This document shows, piece after piece, positions 37,093 through 45,059 of a stretch of DNA of 64,000 bases; the stretch's first letter is position 1, and each line of letters begins with the position of its first letter. A program made the position numbers and the translations under genes. A model generated the notes under the pieces. That model had not been told where the DNA came from. It searched no databases and saw nothing but the letters and a program-made list of their open reading frames with translations. Location of the stretch: assembly GCF_900445235.1 (NCBI RefSeq), contig NZ_UFSM01000001.1, positions 2,185,501 to 2,249,500 of the forward strand, written 5' to 3'. Source of the DNA: Aminobacter aminovorans. Its GTDB lineage: Bacteria > Pseudomonadota > Alphaproteobacteria > Rhizobiales > Rhizobiaceae.

Positions 37093-37512
37093 ATGACGAC
37101 CAATGTCTATGCCGGCGGCTGCGCCTGCGGCGCGATCCGCTATGAGACGACCTGCGAGCCGATCTTCCAAAACCACTGCCAGTGCCTGGATTGCCAGAAA
37201 CGCAGCGGTACCGGGCATGGCTCGTACCTGACCTTCCCCAGGCGCGCCGAGATGGCGACCACCGGCGAAACCAGGAGCTGGCGGGTTACCAGCGACAGCG
37301 GCAAGGAAAAGGTTCATGCCTTCTGCCCCAATTGCGGCACGCCTGTCTTCGTGACATTCGCCGCCGCGCCAGAGGCGATCGCAGTCCACGCCGCCAGCCT
37401 GGACGATCCGGGCCAGTTCAAGCCGCAGGTGCTGACCTACAGTGCCCGCGGCCATGCCTGGGACAGGATAGATCCGGACCTTGTGTCCTTCGAAGGCATG
37501 CCGCACCGCTGA
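37093..37512 (+). CDS. GFA-family zinc protein
   Basis: A 139-residue GFA/CENP-V domain protein related to glutathione-dependent formaldehyde-activating enzyme. Zinc-binding Cys are in GGCACGAIRY, HCQCLDCQKRSG and FCPNCGTPVFV. Most members are not proven to act on formaldehyde. It follows the SRPBCC gene by 28 bases and is probably the third gene of the ArsR operon. A second GFA gene of different sequence lies at 38854. Confidence 0.88.
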   Translation: MTTNVYAGGCACGAIRYETTCEPIFQNHCQCLDCQKRSGTGHGSYLTFPRRAEMATTGETRSWRVTSDSGKEKVHAFCPNCGTPVFVTFAAAPEAIAVHAASLDDPGQFKPQVLTYSARGHAWDRIDPDLVSFEGMPHR

Positions 37513-37564
37513 ACGCTCAACCGTCTGCTTGCCATTGTCTCCGGCTGGCTGACCTTGCTCGTAC

Positions 37565-38062
37565 CTAGGCTCGGCGCCAGGGCGTGAGCCGGGGCAGCCA
37601 GCCGGGAACGTTTTGCCGGTAGGTTTCGTAATCGGCGCCATGCTGCCGCAGGAGCACCGGCTCCTCGTAGAGCCGGACGAAGGTTGCCATCACAGCGCCC
37701 ATGGTTGCGGCATAAGCGGCAAGCTGCCAAGTCGCGAAGATCAGCGCCTGGCCGAGGATGATCGACAGCACGGCGACATACATCGGATTGCGGACATGGC
37801 GGTAGACGCCGCCGACCACCAGCCTGTCGGTCGGCGCGATCGGGGCAGGGGTGCCGAGGCCTTCCACAGCGAAACGGCCGAAGGCATGCAGCAGCACACC
37901 GAGGCCGACTGCGGCCAAGGCTGCACCGACAATGACGAGCGGCAAGGGGGCGGGCGGCAGGCCATATTGTCCGCTCAGCAGCCAGGGCATGAGACCGGCG
38001 ACGACACCCGGTGCTGCGATGAAGAAGGCGACGCTGCCGAGGATTGCGAATGGTTTTCGCAA
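37565..38062 (-). CDS. isoprenylcysteine carboxyl methyltransferase-like membrane protein
   Basis: A 165-residue integral membrane protein with four or five helices. The C-terminal signature VYRHVRNPMYVAVLSIILGQ and the segment RLYEEPVLLRQHGADYETYR-x-NVPGWLPR mark the ICMT/PEMT-like methyltransferase family, which uses S-adenosylmethionine. The bacterial substrate is unknown. Convergent with the preceding GFA gene. Confidence 0.85.
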   Translation of the reverse strand: MRKPFAILGSVAFFIAAPGVVAGLMPWLLSGQYGLPPAPLPLVIVGAALAAVGLGVLLHAFGRFAVEGLGTPAPIAPTDRLVVGGVYRHVRNPMYVAVLSIILGQALIFATWQLAAYAATMGAVMATFVRLYEEPVLLRQHGADYETYRQNVPGWLPRLTPWRRA

Positions 38063-38370
38063 GCTGCACTCCTCTTGACCTCTCAGGTCGAAATCCGGGC
38101 ATGTTGCCTACCTGCTGGGCTTCCGCCGCAACAATGACCGTGTCGTGCCCGATTTGCCAGCATTGCCCGGGGACCGACATTTCGGGCCTGTTTTGGCGGC
38201 GGCATGGCCGTCTATTGTGCATTGCATCATGCGCAAGGTGCGATTTTCGCGGCGAAAACTGGTCCTATCGGCCTTCTAACATTGTTGGACCACAGCCTCT
38301 ATGTTTTTGCATGCGTGCATTGCAAAATAGATGCTTGTTTGTTGGGCAAGGAGAGCACATATATTGATCA

Positions 38371-38487
38371 TCTCCAGGGCGCGTTCCTCCTCCCATTAGC
38401 GCCCTCGAGTGTTCCCCTCTGGAGGTTAGCCTTAATCGGCACTTCCAAACAAACTCAGCCGGATCTTCTTGGATCCGGCTTTTTTGT
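38371..38487 (+). ncRNA. AbcR-like (alpha-r15) small regulatory RNA, candidate
   Basis: About 116 nt. Hairpin 1: GGGCGC (38377-38382) pairs with GCGCCC (38399-38404) and presents CCTCCTCCC (38386-38394), an anti-Shine-Dalgarno sequence, in its loop; CTCCAG (38372-38377) can also pair with CTGGAG (38419-38424). A second CU-rich motif, GTTCCCCTCT, lies at 38411-38420. The 3' end is a strong terminator, AGCCGGATC / GATCCGGCT, then six T. A TATATT at 38360-38365 fits a -10. Size, the two exposed CU motifs and the linkage to lsrB and an ArsR gene match the AbcR family, which silences ABC-transporter mRNAs with Hfq. Confidence 0.75.
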
Positions 38488-38513
38488 TGCCTGAAACAGG
38501 CCAAATCTCCCGC

Positions 38514-38541
38514 GTAACAGTGACATGTAACCCCCGGTAAC
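38514..38541 (+). promoter_or_regulatory. three GTAAC direct repeats
   Basis: GTAAC occurs at 38514, 38527 and 38537 (spacing 13 and 10), just upstream of the structured RNA at 38578. Ten-base phasing suggests a response-regulator binding site; the binder is unknown. Confidence 0.35.
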
Positions 38542-38577
38542 ATTCCCCACGACCCATGACGCGCCTAGTTTTTACAT

Positions 38578-38770
38578 GGACGCGGTGATGGTGCGTCGGG
38601 GGATGGGGGCATCACCCGAACGTACCGGGCTCAGGCAACGCGCCGCGTCCAGCAGATTGCCAACGACCCAAGACGTTGGCCACGTAGCGGCGGACCTGCC
38701 GTCCCGCCTCCCGCGGAACGGTCCGCAAAAAGCGGTGTCCGAGGATATCCTCGGACGCCGCTTTTATTTT
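38578..38770 (+). ncRNA. unassigned structured RNA ending in a terminator, upstream of a GFA gene
   Basis: Consecutive complementary segments: a closing pair GGACGCGG (38578-38585) with CCGCGTCC (38643-38650), enclosing GATG / CATC and CCCG / CGGG stems; then GCCAACG / CGTTGGC (38659-38680); GCGGA / TCCGC plus CCGT / ACGG with a CCTCCC loop (38690-38726); and a long final hairpin, AAAAGCGG-t-GTCCGAGGA with its complement (38727-38765), followed by TTTTATTTT. The end is 84 bases before the GFA ATG, so it could be a separate small RNA or an attenuating leader. I do not recognise the class. Confidence 0.5.
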
Positions 38771-38853
38771 GTCGACGGCCGGTCAAGGTCAGCGACTTTG
38801 CTGCGAATCCATGTTTCGTCAAACCGGCCGCAACGATCTCTTGGGGGACATTC

Positions 38854-39291
38854 ATGAGCAAGACAGGTGTGGCCAAGGCAGGCGCAGACAAGGCGAATGC
38901 TGCCAAGGCCAAGGTCTACAGCGGCGGCTGCCTGTGTGGCGCGGTTCGCTTCGCGGCCGTTGGCCCGGCCGGCAAGCCGCATACGTGCTCCTGCCGCATG
39001 TGCCAGCGCCACACCGGCGCGCTGACTGCTTCGTGGGTCGAGTTTCCACGCGACGGGGTGACGTGGACCGGATCGGGTGGCGCGCCGTCGGTCTATCGCT
39101 CGTCGGACTATTCCAGCCGCGCCTTCTGCCCGGCCTGCGGCAGCTCCTTCGGCGCGATCGACGACGCGCCTGTGGTGGCACTGCTGCTCGGCGCCTTCGA
39201 CAAGCCCGCTGCGATAGAGCTCATGCCGAAGAGCCATTCGTTCAAGAGCGGTCGGCCGAAATGGTGGCATGTCGAAGCGAAGGCCGGGTAG
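38854..39291 (+). CDS. GFA-family zinc protein, second gene
   Basis: A 145-residue GFA/CENP-V domain protein with an Ala/Lys-rich N-terminal extension. Zinc-site Cys: GGCLCGAVRFAA, CSCRMCQRHTGAL, FCPACGSSFGAID. It ends KSGRPKWWHVEAKAG. It is only distantly similar to the GFA protein at 37093. The ATG at 38854 is preceded by GGGGGA. The structured RNA with a terminal hairpin upstream may govern its expression. Confidence 0.87.
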   Translation: MSKTGVAKAGADKANAAKAKVYSGGCLCGAVRFAAVGPAGKPHTCSCRMCQRHTGALTASWVEFPRDGVTWTGSGGAPSVYRSSDYSSRAFCPACGSSFGAIDDAPVVALLLGAFDKPAAIELMPKSHSFKSGRPKWWHVEAKAG

Positions 39292-39337
39292 TCGCTGCGC
39301 CCCCAACCCGACGCGCGCACGCTACACGTTGCCCTAC

Positions 39338-39385
39338 ACGTTGCCTTCCCGAAAATCGGTTCCAATTTTCGGGGCTCACACCAGC
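39338..39385. repeat. short rhizobial palindrome
   Basis: CCCGAAAATCGG-TT-CCAATTTTCGGGG lies in a small intergenic stretch between convergent genes, preceded by a tandem CTACACGTTGC. It belongs to the same palindrome type as at 10520 and 61906 and may also act as a bidirectional terminator here. Confidence 0.6.
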
Positions 39386-39387
39386 GA

Positions 39388-40347
39388 TCAAATATAGAGC
39401 TTGGCGGGGTCCTTGCCGGAATAGAGCTGGCCGACTTCGGCGGCATAGCCGTTGAACAGTTGTGTCGGCACCTGTTCGCCAGTGCCCAGCACTCGCTCCT
39501 TGGCCTGGCTCCAGCGCGGGTGCGGCACGTCGGGGTTCACATTCGCCCAGAAGCCATATTCGCTCGGCTGAATCGCCTCCCACAGGCCGACCGGCTGTTC
39601 GGCGACGAAGTCGATCTTGCGGATCGACTTGATTGACTTGAAACCATACTTCCACGGCAAGGCGAGGCGCAGCGGCGCACCGAACTGCTTGGCCAGCGGC
39701 TTGTCATAGGCGCCGGTGACCAGGAAGGGCAGGTCGAGCGCCGCCTCCTCGATGGTTACGCCCTCGACATAGGGCCAGGGGTAGACGAAGTCGTTCTGGC
39801 CCGGCGCCATGACAGGGTCGAGGAAGGTTTCGAAGCGGATGAAGTTGGCGTCTGCCTTGGGGCTCGCCATGGCGACAAGCGCCTTCAGCGGAAAGCCGCT
39901 CCACGGGATGGTCATCGACCAGGCCTCGACGCAGCGGTGGCGGTAGAGCCGAGTCTCGAGCGGGAATTTCCGGATCAGGTCGTCGATGCCGAGCGTCATC
40001 GGCTTGTCGACCAGACCGCCGATCTGGACTTCCCACGGACGCGTCTTGAGCTGCTGGGCGTTCGCCGCGATCTCCTTGTAGGTGCCGTATTCGTAGAAGT
40101 TGTTGTAGTTGGCGTTGATCTCTTCCGGCGTCAGCGCGCGATCGAGCTTGTAGGCGGCATTCGGCTTGGCCGGATAGAGATCAGCGGTCGGGTCCGCCTC
40201 CTCGGCGCGCGCGCCACGGGGCAGGGCCGCCGCTGCCAGGCCCAGCCCCATGCCGGCAAGAATGCTGCGGCGGTTGAGGAAGACGTGTTCGGGCGTAGCC
40301 AGGGCTTCCGGGATCACCCAGGACGGGCGGCGGTGAATGAATGCCAT
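39388..40347 (-). CDS. msrP: protein-methionine-sulfoxide reductase catalytic subunit MsrP
   Basis: A periplasmic molybdopterin enzyme (YedY) that repairs oxidised methionine in envelope proteins. The 319-residue protein has a twin-arginine signal (LNRRSILAGMGLGLAAAALP) and the molybdenum-ligand Cys139 in YRHRCVEAWSM; further family segments are GFPLKALVAMASPKADANF and LRLALPWKYGFKSIKSI. The ATG at 40347 has GGAGA upstream. The usual electron-donating membrane partner gene msrQ is not beside it; upstream is an EF-G-like gene. Confidence 0.95.
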   Translation of the reverse strand: MAFIHRRPSWVIPEALATPEHVFLNRRSILAGMGLGLAAAALPRGARAEEADPTADLYPAKPNAAYKLDRALTPEEINANYNNFYEYGTYKEIAANAQQLKTRPWEVQIGGLVDKPMTLGIDDLIRKFPLETRLYRHRCVEAWSMTIPWSGFPLKALVAMASPKADANFIRFETFLDPVMAPGQNDFVYPWPYVEGVTIEEAALDLPFLVTGAYDKPLAKQFGAPLRLALPWKYGFKSIKSIRKIDFVAEQPVGLWEAIQPSEYGFWANVNPDVPHPRWSQAKERVLGTGEQVPTQLFNGYAAEVGQLYSGKDPAKLYI

Positions 40348-40522
40348 GCTTGCTCTCCAATAGGCCGGCCGCAAGGTCGCCCTTGCCGTCCGTGAAATCA
40401 ACGCTGTCACGTTCACATACGCGTGGAAACGTCGTCGTGTTACAGTGCCGTCCAGAATTGGAGATCAAGAGAGCGTGAGGAGAAGGGCCGGGCGACCCGA
40501 GTGGATCGCCCGGCAGCGTGTC

Positions 40523-42574
40523 TCACGCAGCCTTGCCGCCCGACTGCATAGCTTCGTCGGCCAGGCGGCCGGTGAGTTCGGCCATGTGGTCGAACTCGGC
40601 GCGGTAGGTGGCAGCACCGGCGGTTGCCGAGCGCAGCTCGATGATCAGGTCACCGATCTCCGATTGCGGCATCGTCGCCTCGACGACGTCCCAGCCGGGC
40701 CAGTCGGCGCGGGCATCGTAGCCGAGGATCTGGCCTCGCCGCTGAGGCACCAGCGCGATGATGCGGGCGGTGGCATCGGACGGGGTGAATATCTCGACCT
40801 TCATGACCGGTTCCAGCAGCACCGGCGAGCAATTCGGCATGCCTTCCTTCATCGCGATCTTGGCTGCCATCTGGAACGCCATGTCTGAAGAATCGACCGA
40901 GTGATACGAACCGTCCGACAGGTTGATGGCGATGTCGACGACGGGGAAGCCGAGCGGGCCTGTCTTGAGGAAGTCGCGTGCGCCGGCTTCAACCGACTGA
41001 ATGTACTGCTTGGGCACGACACCGCCTGCGATGGTGTCGGTGAACTGGAAACCGGCGCCGCGCGGCAGCGGCTTGATCTCGATGACGACATCGCCGAACT
41101 GGCCGTGGCCGCCAGACTGCTTCTTGTGGCGGCCGCGCTGCTGGACCGATTTGCGGATCGTCTCGCGATAGGGCACCGCGGGTGCGTGGCCTTCAACTGC
41201 GATCTGGTTGCGACCTTCGAGGCGCTCGCGCACGACCCTGAGATGCATCTCGCCATGGCCCGACAGCACGGTTTCGGCAGAGTCCTGATTGTGGTGCAAG
41301 GTGAGCGAGGGATCTTCCTCGGCCAGCCGCTGGATCGCCGCCGACATCTTGACCTCGTCCTTGCGTTCCTTCGGACGCAGCGCAAAGGCGTAGACCGGCT
41401 TGGGCGGCTCGAGCTTGAACAGCGGCTTGATGCCGCCCTTGGCCGTGGTCAACGTCTGGCCGGTCGCGGCATGTTCGAGCTTGCCGAGCGCAACAGTGTC
41501 GCCGGCCATGGCGGCCGCCAGTTTTGACTGGTCCTTGCCGAGCATGCGGTAGATGCCCGAGATCTTCGACGTGTCGGTGGCGTTGAGCCAGAGTTCGGTG
41601 CCGTCAGCGACCTGGCCAGACAGGATGCGCGACACCGACAGCTTGCCGGCATGCGAGGTGTGGATTGTCTTCATCACCTGCACGACAGCTGCGTTGCCAT
41701 CGGTGATACCGAGCCGTTTGCGGGTCGCCTCGATGTCGGGGGCGTCGTGGCGGATTGCCTTGAGCAGGCGCAGCGCGCCATTGCCCTTTTCAGCCGAGCC
41801 GATCAGCACCGGGGTAACGGCGCCGTCGCGCAGGTCAGCGGCGAGGTCATCGAAGATTTCGTCCTTGGGCGGTTCGATCTCCTCAAGCAGATGCTCCATC
41901 AACTGGTCGTCGTGGTCGGCGAGGGTTTCCAGCATGGCGAAGCGGGCCTCGAGTTCGCGCGCCTTGTCGTCGCCGGGGATCTCGGCAATCTCGCTCTCTG
42001 CATGTTCGCGGTAGATGTAGGCGCGCTCCAGCGCGAGGTCGATCGAGCCGACGACGACGCCGTCCTTGCGCAGCGGGATCTGGCGCAAGAGCAGGGGCGT
42101 ACGGCTGACCGGCTGCAACAGCTTCAGCGTGTCGCGCACGCCAGCAGCAGCCTTGTCGATCTTGTTGAGGAAGAGGATGCGCGGCACGCCGAGATCGTCG
42201 AGCTTGCGGATGATCAGCTGCAGAGCGGGAATCTTCTTCTCGTCGGGCTCGGCGACGACCACTGCGAGGTCGCAAGCGGCAAGGATTGGGTCGGCCTCGA
42301 AGGCGAACTCGACCGAGCCGGGACAGTCGACGAAGGTGATGCTCTCGCCCATGAACTGGGTGGTGGCGAAGACCGCCTCGACACTCATAGCATGCGCCTT
42401 GGCCTCGGCGGAGTGGTCGGAGACCGTGTTGCCGGAGGCGACAGTATGCTGCTTGGAAATGGCGCCCGTGCGGGCGAGAAGGGCTTCGAGAAGTGTGGTT
42501 TTACCGCTTGCGAAGGGACCGACGATGGCGATGCACTTCGGTCCCGTGCGTCTTCCTCCGGCGCGACTACCCAT
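40523..42574 (-). CDS. elongation factor G-like translational GTPase
   Basis: A 683-residue five-domain protein with EF-G architecture: P-loop GPFASGKT at 19-26, G3 region DCPGSVEF at 83, G4 NKID at 137-140, then domains II-V. It differs from true EF-G: the switch-I segment is AKAHAMSVEAVFA in place of the ERGITI consensus, and the catalytic His of DTPGH is Ser. Such paralogues (EF-G2 type) often do not drive normal translocation; their role is unclear. The ATG at 42574 follows GGAGG; in-frame ATG codons at 42598 and 42643 would add up to 23 residues. Confidence 0.9.
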   Translation of the reverse strand: MGSRAGGRRTGPKCIAIVGPFASGKTTLLEALLARTGAISKQHTVASGNTVSDHSAEAKAHAMSVEAVFATTQFMGESITFVDCPGSVEFAFEADPILAACDLAVVVAEPDEKKIPALQLIIRKLDDLGVPRILFLNKIDKAAAGVRDTLKLLQPVSRTPLLLRQIPLRKDGVVVGSIDLALERAYIYREHAESEIAEIPGDDKARELEARFAMLETLADHDDQLMEHLLEEIEPPKDEIFDDLAADLRDGAVTPVLIGSAEKGNGALRLLKAIRHDAPDIEATRKRLGITDGNAAVVQVMKTIHTSHAGKLSVSRILSGQVADGTELWLNATDTSKISGIYRMLGKDQSKLAAAMAGDTVALGKLEHAATGQTLTTAKGGIKPLFKLEPPKPVYAFALRPKERKDEVKMSAAIQRLAEEDPSLTLHHNQDSAETVLSGHGEMHLRVVRERLEGRNQIAVEGHAPAVPYRETIRKSVQQRGRHKKQSGGHGQFGDVVIEIKPLPRGAGFQFTDTIAGGVVPKQYIQSVEAGARDFLKTGPLGFPVVDIAINLSDGSYHSVDSSDMAFQMAAKIAMKEGMPNCSPVLLEPVMKVEIFTPSDATARIIALVPQRRGQILGYDARADWPGWDVVEATMPQSEIGDLIIELRSATAGAATYRAEFDHMAELTGRLADEAMQSGGKAA

Positions 42575-42872
42575 GAGAGCTGACCTCCACTCAGGCATTT
42601 TTCCCTGAATGCGGCGGCCGGCCTGTTCGGCCGTCGCGGGCAAATCCGTCTAAGAACTTCCTCCCCGTTGGCGACATCGTCACACGGCTTTGAAAGGAGG
42701 GCAAGAGCCTCGCAAGGCAAGGGCTGACGCGGCGGCAGGCGAAATGTCGAGTGTTCCATAAGCGGCATCAGATGTCGCGTCCTGCCGGATGGGCAGGACG
42801 TGCCGCCACTCAATATTACGCCGGGGAACCATGACGACATCAAGTCGCGCCCATCTGGAGGAACGCAGTCCA

Positions 42873-44462
42873 ATGTCCCGTGAACTCGACAATCTCAGCC
42901 GTCTCGTTGTCGGTGGCCTGATATCGCGCCGCGACTTTCTCGGCCGCGCCGCAGCCCTTGGCGTGACGGCACTTTCGGCCAACACGCTGCTCGCCGTTGC
43001 CGCACGCGCGCAAGCGCCGGCCAAGGGCGGCGTGTTGAAGGCCGGCATGGTCGGCGGTGCCGCCACCGACAGCCTTGATCCTGCGACCTGGGCAAGCCAG
43101 GTGCCCTATACGCTGGGGCGCAGCTGGGGTGAACAGATGCTGGAAGTGTCACCTGCGGGCGAGATCGAACCGCGTCTGGCAGAGTCCTACGAAGCCTCGG
43201 ACGACGCCAAGACCTGGCACTTCAAGATCCGCAAGGGTGTGACCTTCCACAATGGCAAGGACCTGACGCCGGCCGACGTGATGGCGACGCTCGAACGCCA
43301 TGCCGACGCCAATTCGAAATCGGCAGCACTGGCCTTCGTCAGCCAGCTCGAAAGCATGAAGGTCGATGGCGACTATGTCGTCATCCAGCTCAAGGAGGCC
43401 AATGCCGACCTGCCATACGTCGTCAGCGACTACCACCTGATGATCCAGCCGAACGGCGGCAAGGACAATCCGACCGAAGGCATCGGCACGGGCCCGTACA
43501 AGGTGGTGGTCAACGAACCGGGCGTGCGCCATGTCGGCGAGTTGAGCAAGAACTACTGGGGCACCGACAAGCGCGGTCACGCCGACCAGATCGAGATCGT
43601 GGTGATCAACGATGCCACCGCCCGCACCTCGGCGCTGCAGGGCGGTCAGGTCGACCTGATCAATCGCGTCGAACCGAAGATCGTCGACCTGATCAAGCGC
43701 GTGCCGGGCGTCGAAATCCGCAACGTGCCGGGCAAGGGCCATTATGTCTTCATCGCCCATTGCAACACAGCACCCTTCGACAACAACGATCTCAGGCTGG
43801 CTTTAAAATATGCCGTTGACCGCGAGGAGATGGTCAAGAAGGTGCTGAGCGGCTACGGCTCGATCGGCAACGACATGCCGGTGACCAAGGCCTATGCGAT
43901 GTTTTCAGACGACATCGAGCAGCGCGCGTATGACCCCGACAAGGCGGCTTTCCACTACAAGAAATCTGGCCACAGCGGACCGGTGCTGCTGCGCACCTCC
44001 GACGTCGCGTTCCCGGGCGCGGTCGATGCCGCCCAACTCTACCAGCAGAGCGCTGCCAAGGCGGGCATTACGCTCGAGGTCAAACGCGAGCCGGGCGACG
44101 GCTACTGGTCTGAGGTGTGGAACAAGCAGCCGTTCTCGATGTCCTACTGGACCGGGCGGCCGACGCAGGACCAGGTTTATTCCATCGCCTATCTGTCCAA
44201 GGCCGAATGGAACGACACCCGCTTCTTCCGCGACGATTTCGACAAGCTGATCCTGTCGGCGCGCGGCGAGCTCGACCAGGGCAAACGCAAGGAGCTCTAC
44301 CGCCAGGCGGCGGTGATCCTGCGCGACGAAGGCGGCGTGATCGTGCCGATGTTCAACAACTATATCGACGCGACCGGCACCAAGGTCGGTGGCTGGGTCG
44401 ACGATCCCAATGGCGAACTGATGGGCGGCCATGCGCTGACCAAGTGCTGGGTCAACGCATAG
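42873..44462 (+). CDS. ABC transporter substrate-binding protein, peptide/dipeptide type (orphan)
   Basis: A 529-residue periplasmic solute-binding protein of family 5 (DppA/OppA-like). It has a twin-arginine signal (ISRRDFLGRAAALGVTALSA) and the cluster C signature near WHFKIRKGVTFHNGKDLTPA. No permease or ATPase genes adjoin it, so it must share a transporter encoded elsewhere. Start: ATG 42873 has GGAGG about eleven bases upstream; ATG 42831 would add 14 residues. A hairpin follows the stop. Confidence 0.9.
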   Translation: MSRELDNLSRLVVGGLISRRDFLGRAAALGVTALSANTLLAVAARAQAPAKGGVLKAGMVGGAATDSLDPATWASQVPYTLGRSWGEQMLEVSPAGEIEPRLAESYEASDDAKTWHFKIRKGVTFHNGKDLTPADVMATLERHADANSKSAALAFVSQLESMKVDGDYVVIQLKEANADLPYVVSDYHLMIQPNGGKDNPTEGIGTGPYKVVVNEPGVRHVGELSKNYWGTDKRGHADQIEIVVINDATARTSALQGGQVDLINRVEPKIVDLIKRVPGVEIRNVPGKGHYVFIAHCNTAPFDNNDLRLALKYAVDREEMVKKVLSGYGSIGNDMPVTKAYAMFSDDIEQRAYDPDKAAFHYKKSGHSGPVLLRTSDVAFPGAVDAAQLYQQSAAKAGITLEVKREPGDGYWSEVWNKQPFSMSYWTGRPTQDQVYSIAYLSKAEWNDTRFFRDDFDKLILSARGELDQGKRKELYRQAAVILRDEGGVIVPMFNNYIDATGTKVGGWVDDPNGELMGGHALTKCWVNA

Positions 44463-44476
44463 GCAAGCCGCTCTTT

Positions 44477-44503
44477 GCCTGCTCCGGTGGTGCCGGAGCA
44501 GGC
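44477..44503 (+). terminator. hairpin after the solute-binding protein gene
   Basis: GCCTGCTCCGG / CCGGAGCAGGC, an 11-base stem, 15 bases after the stop; no T-tract follows. Confidence 0.5.
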
Positions 44504-44562
44504 GTCGTTGAGATCGGACAGCCTGCTGTTCTGGTCCACATGGTGCCGCTGCTCGCCGGTCT

Positions 44563-45024
44563 CTGCTCGGCGCCGCGGCTGCGGTGGTCGGCACGTTGTT
44601 CGGACCCGCCCAGGTGCTCAGCCGCTTCATCAACATGGTGGCCGGCATCAGCCTCGCGCCGCTGACGCTGGCAATCATATCGGCGGCACTGATGACTTCA
44701 GGTGTGGGCGTGTTGCTGGCCACCGCCCCGTCGATTGCGGGTGCGATGTCGTTCGCCGTCATCTTCGGCATGGGCGACGGCCTGTTCAGCATCGTCACCG
44801 GTGCGCTGCCGTTGGCACTGTTCGGCAGCGACGGCTACGGCCGGCTGGAGGGCCGTGCCATGTCGGCCCGGCTGATCGTCCCGGCGGTCGCGCCGTTTGC
44901 GCTGGCATTTGCCATGGCCACAATCTGCATTTCCTGGGCGCTATCCTTCACGGTACTGCTTGGCGTGACGGCACTGGCGATCTTTGCCGCCATTGGCCGG
45001 CTGGCCGCGCGCTCATCCTCGTAG
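44563..45024 (+). pseudogene. MFS transporter remnant (C-terminal third)
   Basis: The frame from about 44563 reads LLGAAAAVVGTLFGPAQVLS and continues through four hydrophobic helices (LAIISAALMTSGVGVLLATA, AGAMSFAVIFGMGDGLFSIV, FALAFAMATICISWALSFTV) to ARSSS. GPAQV and the helix pattern match the C-terminal part of major-facilitator proteins, but the first eight helices are missing: the upstream DNA holds the end of the solute-binding gene and its hairpin. A GTG at 44584 could start a 146-residue fragment, unlikely to transport. Confidence 0.65.
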
Positions 45025-45059
45025 GGGTCTCGCGGGCATCGGCAAATCCGCCGCAGATT

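Noticed and set aside
38576..38857. 93-codon open frame on the + strand beginning at the structured RNA
   Set aside because: Its length follows from GC-rich stems; it spans the terminator hairpin and overlaps the GFA start, with no protein character.
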